A stretch of DNA of 14,981 nt from Owenia fusiformis (Eukaryota; Annelida; Polychaeta; Sabellida; Oweniidae): assembly GCA_903813345.2 (NCBI GenBank), contig CAIIXF020000391.1, positions 64,001 to 78,981 of the forward strand, given 5' to 3'. The notes under the pieces are model-generated. The model ran no database searches. It had not been told where the DNA came from and worked only from the letters and a program-made list of their open reading frames with translations. This document shows positions 10,501 to 14,981 of this stretch, piece after piece (the stretch's first letter is position 1; every line of letters begins with the position of its first letter). The translations under genes and the position numbers were made by a program.

Positions 10501-13500
10501 TTTCTCAATTCATGAGTATATAAAGGATAAATATGAAGGGTTCATCTAATTTTGAATTAAAAATGCTCACAGATTATGAGTGAAGAGTTCTGTTTAGAAA
10601 ATGGGCTTTTAGAAGATGATGGATCTCAAACAAATAGGCACTTTGAGATGTTCATGTATTCAGCCTGTTATTATTTTCACAGTTGTCCCCAGGAGGAGTG
10701 TTAGATGAGGAGACAATCGCACAGGGACTATCTAATCTTGGTAGATCAGCTGATGGTACTTGTCAAGTATTTCTTCATCTCACCATTCCAGTAAGTAAAC
10801 CCTGTAGCAAAGAATTTGATCTATAGTTGTTGTAACATGTATAGCTGAAAAATTCGACTGTTGTAGTTATAACATGTCTTAATTCCCTCATAGTTTACTA
10901 TGGTATATTCTAAAAATAAGATGTACAGGTTTAATTTTTATCAACTTTTAATCTTAAGTCATCAATTTTTGATTCAATTATGCGTGATCTACCACTTCAG
11001 AATGCTCAGCCATGATATATACAAATTACAGATGGTACATTACATGTACATAATACATATACATGTAGATATGTAATCGTCATCTCAGATGTAAATACAT
11101 GTAAATGGTACTTGTATCTCAACATGATGTTTTGCTGTTGCAGGGGTTCAGCTTACATGACATCAGTTTATTAGAAGATTACAGACATATACAGAAGCTA
11201 GAATTGCCATACAATCAGCTGACAGGTATGCACTTGTATTTACAAACAATGTGTTATCAGAAATGTTCATAATGACACAAGTTCCTAGACATTAATGGCA
11301 ATGGATTAACCATTTTGAGATCCACAGCAAGTTACCCTTTGGAATACTGGTTTCATCAAAGCGTTAGATAAAGTGAGACTCTGATAAATCAGAATGCGGA
11401 GTAAGTATAAACGACCATTTGCAACATAGGGAAATGGTAAAGCAGAAATGTAGAAATCAAAATTGCATATAGAACAATATTTCACAATGTATATTCCAGA
11501 TGAGCAAATGCAAGTATTTCAATTTTTTAAGTTTGGTATGTGGTATCATGATTATATTCCAGACTTGAGTGTGTTGAGCAACATGCCTAACTTGATAGAG
11601 CTAGATGCTTCAAACAATAGACTCATGAAGATACTTGACTTCAAACCCCCAAAGAACATCAAGGTGGTGGATCTATCATACAATGACATAGAAGATATGG
11701 GAGACCTTTCTGCTCATCATTACCTTTACAAGCTAAACCTCAACAGTATCCTTGTATGAAAAAATGTTACAATATTGTAAACTGTAATGATATCACCAAT
11801 GAACTTCACAAAGGTTAAAGTAGAGAAACAAAAAACATTGTGCACATAAATAATATATGATACGTCTAAATGTGCGTGAACGATGTATAAATTTATCAAC
11901 CAAGCAACCATCTACATACATGACATATGTGCAGTGTACTAGAGTAATTTAGCTCAGACAAATTGATGTACATCATATTCACTTCTACAGTGAAATACAG
12001 TAAACCTGTCCAATCTAACACCTCTGGAACCAGCCATTTCAAGGGTTTTTAGATAACTATATGGGGGTTAACAAATTTTGGACCAAGATATATGAAGTGT
12101 TTACATTGAAAGGTATTCAGATTAGAGAGGTGTTAAGATATACATGTTTAAATATGCATCATCCATGTTTTAATTGTAAAATCATTTCTGCAGTAGTGTC
12201 CTTGATTTCCTTAACTTAGCACTTCAGATAATCACATCAAGGAGATGAAAGGCTTAGAGAAGTGTACAAGACTATCCTGGTTGAGTATGGCCCATAACAA
12301 CATTGATAAAATACAATGTCTTGACTCGCTACCTATCAGACATCTCAACTTGGTAAGTACAGTCATCGTGTAACAACTTATTCTCCTACAAATAGTATTT
12401 TTCGTGCATCATTATTGACCATGAAAAGGCATAAAACAATATTTGAAAAACACACTTACTGTATTTAGACATTGAATCATCCCCTCAAATAGTTTATACA
12501 GCAAGTACCCATCCATGTACGAAAAGTAATACATGTACATGTACACTTGTACAATGCAACCCCATGTCACCCCTCTCTGTCTCATTTCAAGTCATTTACA
12601 TTCATTTCTCAGTGAAGTGAAGAATAAGGGTAATTCTTTAGGCCTATTCTGCTCCATTCCGGTATAACAATCTATCATGTTCTTTCTTATACTTCAGCGT
12701 GCCAATGCTCTACGTAAGCTGGACAACCTTGACTCGGTAAGGTTCCTACAGAATATAGATGTCTCTGGCAACAATATCAGGAGTCTGAAGGGGCTGGAGA
12801 AACATGAAGTCCTGGAGAACATCAATGTGGAGGACAATGAGGTAGACATTATTCAACAATCTTCAAATATTTATAAAAATCTCTATGCATTTACAGTTAC
12901 ATACTATAAGTTATTGAATGATTTGAAGTGCAATACAGGATATATTCTGCTCGAGAAATTCTGTATTGGAACGAGACGAAGTCGAGTGCCAATACAGAAT
13001 ATCGAGACAGAATATATCCTGTATTGCACTTCAACTCATTCTATAACATTTTTATCGTGTGATCCTCTGTATTGCTACTGAGAATGTACCCTCCATACAA
13101 ATATTTTCTGTATTGCGACGGAGATGATCAGTGGGGACAATCTCAGTAGCAATACAGATTGGTACAGCACAAAAACTGACCAATCAGAAGGCTTCATTTT
13201 ACAGATCATACGATAAAAGTAAATTATTGAAGAATCATTTCAGTGCGTATAAGATAACACATCATGCCTTAGATTTTTATATATTACAATTAGATTTTTA
13301 CATATTTCTATACTTGTAGGTGATAGACATTACAGAGATCGGCTACATCCAGAACTTGCCAATGTTGAACATGTTGAACCTACTGAGGAACCCCATCCAG
13401 GAACTCCCAGACTACAGGCTTTCTATTCTATACAGGATACAGAGACTTACTGAGCTGGACAGGCACAAGGTTGAAGTGGAGGAAAAGGTAAAAGGACACA

Positions 13501-14883
13501 GAGTAGTTTTGCATCATGTCCCTGGTGCCCCTCAGGAGCCCCGGGGGTCACTAGCTATGTCCCAAACAAGACTGTGAGAGTGAGGGAGTACAGGGCTTGG
13601 TTCAAGTTGACTTAAAAGACATGATAATCTACGAGGGTTGATCTTAAAGTTCTCATAATATCGCTCTTATTTCTTTATTTTTCAACATTCTTATGAATCT
13701 TTTACAGAATGGGCAGCAATGCCGCAGCATAAATGTCTTCTTAATCAAGCAAAAATATTTTGTTTACAACATAGTTTATTTCAAATAAATATAAGGATTC
13801 AGCAATCTGTTTCTGTACATGCCCAACCTTAATGACTATAGCCTGTTGTAATTGCAAAGGGTTTCACATGTTGTTTTGCTTCTTTAGGTGTCTGCAGTGA
13901 ACATGTTTAACCCTCCATCAGAGGTTGTAGCTGCCAGGGACCACATCATGCATACTGTCTACTCATTCCTCCAACCATCTAAGGTCCTAGACAGGTAAAC
14001 ATAATTCAAACAGTTGTTACCTTTACTGATGCACAATTGCACATACAAATGTACATAAATGTTTCAATTTTATATGACTTCCACAGGTGTGCATTGCAGT
14101 TTTCGGAATAAATACTGCTCCATTCTTATTGCTGGACAAGGGCAAGGGGTCTTAATTTTTTTGATCCAAAAGTAGGCAACATTTCAAATAGGTCTCATTC
14201 TTAGAAATTATGTCTTGTTTGAAAAAAGGGACCTAAATTAACCCCTTTCAAGCATCATGGTGAAGGATCTTTTAATTAAAAAAGTTTTGTTTCTTGTCTT
14301 TGCCAACTCAGATTTTCAGATGTTATCTAAATCATTTGGGATTGGGAAAATATTACATTAAATTTTTTGTAATAAGTAATATGTAAAATGTTGCATATTA
14401 ATATACATGGTGCACAATTATTTGCAGTACGCTGCCAAGTGTCGAGACCCCCTATCCCATGCTTGTGCTGGTCGGACCCCAGGGTGCAGGAAAGAAGGAT
14501 CTTGCTATGAAACTAGTGGAGGAATTCCCAGATTACTTTGGATATGGGTAAGTTTTAAGATTTGATAAGTTATCCCAGTAATTCATAGTTTCAATTAGCT
14601 GAATGACATGTTTTATATTAATGAACAACGAGATTGCCAACAGTATGGAATTAAAAGGGAATCTGATGTAATTAATTGCAGAGTTGGTAATTTGGATTTG
14701 AATTGCGCTTTGTCAGAAATTGAAATATTAAGTGTGTTAATGATGTTAATATTGTTAGAAATTCAAATGTTAATGGTGTGTTTCAGTATATCTCACACCA
14801 GTAGGAAGCCTCACCCTGAAGAACTACCAGGGAAGGATTACCATTTTATATCATTGGATAAGTTTGAGGCAGAAATAAAGCAG
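7553..14883 (+). CDS. LRGUK: LRGUK: leucine-rich repeat and guanylate kinase domain protein (5' part, continues beyond window)
   Basis: Ten coding exons: 7553-7801, 10683-10790, 11144-11225, 11563-11745, 12228-12352, 12698-12841, 13320-13487, 13888-13994, 14428-14547 and 14787-14883 (donor GTAAGT follows). They give 461 residues; mammalian LRGUK is about 825. The start has an in-frame stop 13 codons upstream (7514-7516) and a strong context (ACAAATGG). Residues 1-83 are acidic and unconserved. Residues 84-119 (GVLDEE, GLSNLGRSADGT) and the leucine-rich repeats at about 120-330 (LDASNNRL, FKPPKN, VVDLSYNDI, LNLLRNPIQE) follow the mammalian protein closely, as does VEVEEKVSAVN. The guanylate kinase-like domain starts near 399 with a P-loop GPQGAGKK (405-412) and an HTSRKP...GKDYHF block (432-449). 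The usual Ser/Thr after the P-loop Lys is Lys, and the second GMP-site Arg is His438, so catalysis is doubtful. In mice the protein is needed for manchette function, sperm head shaping and tail growth; the same role here is inferred. Confidence 0.94.
7914..8040. mobile_element. Small foldback (MITE-like) element in LRGUK intron 1
   Basis: 7948-7966 and 7989-8007 are inverted copies (17 of 19, sharing TTTTCTTATTT). The stem continues outward with ATTTGC (7941-7946) against GCAAAT (8011-8016) and CCCCAT (7914-7919) against ATGGGG (8035-8040). Inside, GACATT (7961-7966) can also pair with AATGTC at 7982-7987. There is no coding content. True ends are uncertain. Confidence 0.5.
8152..8185. repeat. 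Bulged hairpin TACAAAG-ACC / GGT-C-CTTTGTA
   Basis: Seven outer and three inner base pairs with one bulged C around a loop of about 13 nt. It marks the left edge of a CpG-richer stretch in intron 1 (about 8160-8380). Confidence 0.4.
8214..8378. promoter_or_regulatory. Cluster of three GTCAYRTGAC palindromes with a downstream donor-like site; possible internal promoter or enhancer
   Basis: Three 12-nt full palindromes or near-palindromes lie within 122 nt: GGTCACGTGACC (8214-8225), CGTCATATGACG (8279-8290) and CGTCATGTGACG (8324-8335). The first contains GTCACGTGAC, the site form bound by MITF/TFE-type bHLH-zip factors; the others combine an E-box-like centre with TGACG half-sites as in CRE elements. 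CpG dinucleotides are clearly denser here than in the surrounding intron. A plausible splice donor (AACGG then GTAAGC, exon edge 8378) follows, so an alternative non-coding first exon of LRGUK could start here. The motifs are seen; the function is inferred. Confidence 0.4.
8746..8784 (+). repeat. 15-nt tandem repeat (GGACTTTTCGCGTGT), 2.5 copies
   Basis: Two identical units, 8746-8760 and 8761-8775, followed by a partial unit GGATTTTCG (8776-8784). Being identical and CpG-containing in an AT-rich intron, they look like a recent local duplication. Confidence 0.75.
9181..9304 (+). repeat. AAC-rich low-complexity stretch bounded by splice-like sites
   Basis: Many CAACAA/AACAAC units, interrupted. 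It is preceded by a good acceptor (TTTCTTTTTCAG, 9169-9180) and followed by CAG then GTGTG (9304/9305). As an exon it would be 124 nt, which does not fit the phase-0 junction of exons 1 and 2 of LRGUK, so a coding cassette is unlikely; inclusion as a non-coding or poison exon is possible. Confidence 0.35.
9666..9704. repeat. Nested AT-rich palindrome
   Basis: AATACAATA (9670-9678) and TATTGTATT (9680-9688) form a 9-bp palindrome around one base, and TACTAATA (9666-9673) also matches TATTAGTA (9697-9704). Probably incidental AT-rich structure. Confidence 0.35.
10791..11562 (+). other. LRGUK introns 2 and 3
   Basis: Intron 2 is 10791-11143 (starts GTAAGT, ends TTGCTGTTGCAG) and intron 3 is 11226-11562 (starts GTATGC, ends TATATTCCAG), with exon 3 (82 nt) between. 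Intron 2 carries TACATGTA-type short repeats at 11041-11069. Nothing else is seen. Confidence 0.8.
11746..12227 (+). other. U12-type (minor spliceosome) intron in LRGUK, intron 4
   Basis: The 482-nt intron begins GTATCCTT, the exact U12 donor core, and has TTCCTTAAC (12207-12215), an exact U12 branch site, 12-13 nt before its CAG acceptor (12227). The U2-type features are poor: no GTRAGT donor and no long polypyrimidine tract. The join (phase 1, AAC-A then AT-AAT) restores LNLNNNHIKEM, which keeps the repeat spacing of the mammalian protein. The intron also contains a small transposon remnant (11998-12139). Confidence 0.85.
11998..12139. mobile_element. Possible pogo/Tigger-like MITE remnant inside the U12-type intron
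   Basis: It begins TA then CAGTAAACCTGTCCAATC, like ends of pogo/Tigger-type non-autonomous elements that insert at TA. AATCTAACACCTCT (12012-12025) is repeated inverted at 12126-12139 (ten matching positions, then GAT after a one-base shift). The outer right end is degraded, so the second CTG-TA terminus is not visible. Confidence 0.4.
12353..12697 (+). other. LRGUK intron 5
   Basis: 345 nt, starts GTAAGT and ends TTATACTTCAG, phase 0. It contains a short ACATGTACATGTACA tract (12531-12545) of the kind common in mollusc introns. Nothing else is recognised. Confidence 0.8.
12842..13319 (+). other. LRGUK intron 6, largely occupied by foldback repeats
   Basis: 478 nt, starts GTAGAC and ends ATACTTGTAG, phase 0. 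The join gives EDNEVIDITEIGYIQNLP, matching the mammalian spacing. The donor is weaker than those of neighbouring introns, and the reading frame stays open into the intron up to a stop at 13079-13081, so a retained-intron product would be truncated before the kinase-like domain. Confidence 0.8.
12911..13246. mobile_element. Nested foldback element built on CTGTATTGS/SCAATACAG units
   Basis: Hairpin 1: arms 12911-12969 and 12989-13046 with a 19-nt loop; 12923-12949 and 13008-13034 are a perfect 27-nt inverted repeat. Hairpin 2: 13066-13083 and 13141-13158 are a perfect 18-nt inverted repeat, continued by 13050-13066 against 13203-13218 after a 44-nt insertion in the right arm (13159-13202, containing CTGACCAATCAGAAG). 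The 9-mer CTGTATTGS or its complement occurs seven times: 12930, 12961, 12989, 13019, 13067, 13108 and 13149. A further arm-like segment (TTATTGAA...TTCAGTGC, 13223-13246) repeats 12911-12931 directly. There is no coding capacity. It is a composite non-autonomous element; family unknown. Confidence 0.75.
13488..14786 (+). other. LRGUK introns 7, 8 and 9
   Basis: Intron 7 is 13488-13887 (phase 0; GTAAAA to TCTTTAG), intron 8 is 13995-14427 (phase 2; GTAAAC to TTTGCAG) and intron 9 is 14548-14786 (phase 2; GTAAGT to GTTTCAG). No repeats or other genes stand out. Exons 13888-13994 and 14428-14547 lie between them. Intron 10 starts at 14884 and runs off the window. Confidence 0.85.
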
Positions 14884-14981
14884 GTAAGTGCATTAGTCTG
14901 TCTTGCAAGAATCATTAGAATTTAATCAAATATCCTATTTGTATTCTAGTAAAATGATACAAAGGGAAACATTAGAAAAAG

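Larger units (their letters stand above)
7802..10682 (+). other. LRGUK intron 1 (2.9 kb)
   Basis: It starts GTACAG and ends ATTTTCACAG, phase 0. It is by far the largest intron of the gene and holds most of the repeats: a foldback at 7914-8040, a hairpin and palindrome cluster at 8152-8378, a 15-nt tandem repeat at 8746-8784, a run of eleven C at 8984-8994 (a related GACCCCCTCCCCCC tract is at 8713-8726), an AAC-rich stretch at 9181-9304 and a small nested palindrome at 9666-9704. From about 9710 to 10682 I see nothing distinct apart from a weak CAGTGA/TCACTG hairpin near 10455. Confidence 0.8.

Noticed and set aside
12842-13081. In-frame extension of LRGUK exon 6 into intron 6 as coding sequence
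   Set aside because: The conserved repeat continues only after splicing to 13320, and the extension translates the foldback; it can only represent intron retention.
12930-13157. Repeated 9-mer considered as a CRISPR-like array
   Set aside because: Units alternate in orientation, form hairpins and have uneven spacing within a eukaryotic intron; this is a foldback repeat.
14608-14786. Upstream part of the open frame that ends in the last LRGUK exon
   Set aside because: It lies before a good acceptor (14786) and has no similarity to the guanylate kinase-like domain; it is intron 9.

Overview
The window is nuclear DNA of an animal: both genes are split by GT-AG introns, intergenic DNA is AT-rich, and inverted repeats are scattered through introns and spacers. 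Gene content (an expanded-type NaGLT1/MFSD4-like transporter next to an LRGUK orthologue) and the TACATGTA-type tracts suggest a marine lophotrochozoan, most likely a mollusc; the species cannot be fixed from sequence alone.

Layout. 1-2488 is non-coding 3' flank holding a roughly 510-base imperfect foldback repeat and smaller repeats. 2517-5497 (minus strand) is a complete four-exon coding sequence for a 535-residue, twelve-span major facilitator transporter of the NaGLT1/MFSD4 type, with a likely extra non-coding 5' exon ending at 5969. 5995-7552 is the divergent spacer. 7553 to the right edge (plus strand) is the 5' part of LRGUK: ten coding exons, 461 codons, covering the acidic N-terminus, the whole leucine-rich repeat domain and the first third of the guanylate kinase-like domain. 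The gene continues beyond the window.

All exon joins keep frame and were checked by adding lengths: transporter 225+146+146+1091 = 1608 nt including stop; LRGUK 249+108+82+183+125+144+168+107+120+97 = 1383 nt.

The genes are arranged head to head about 1.5 kb apart; nothing shows that they act together. LRGUK is known in mammals as a sperm head-shaping and flagellum protein; the transporter is expected to carry sugar or a related solute. The most noteworthy structures are a textbook U12-type (minor spliceosome) intron in LRGUK, a cluster of three GTCAYRTGAC palindromes next to a CpG-rich donor site inside LRGUK intron 1 (possible second promoter), and a nested foldback element in LRGUK intron 6 built around seven copies of one 9-mer.
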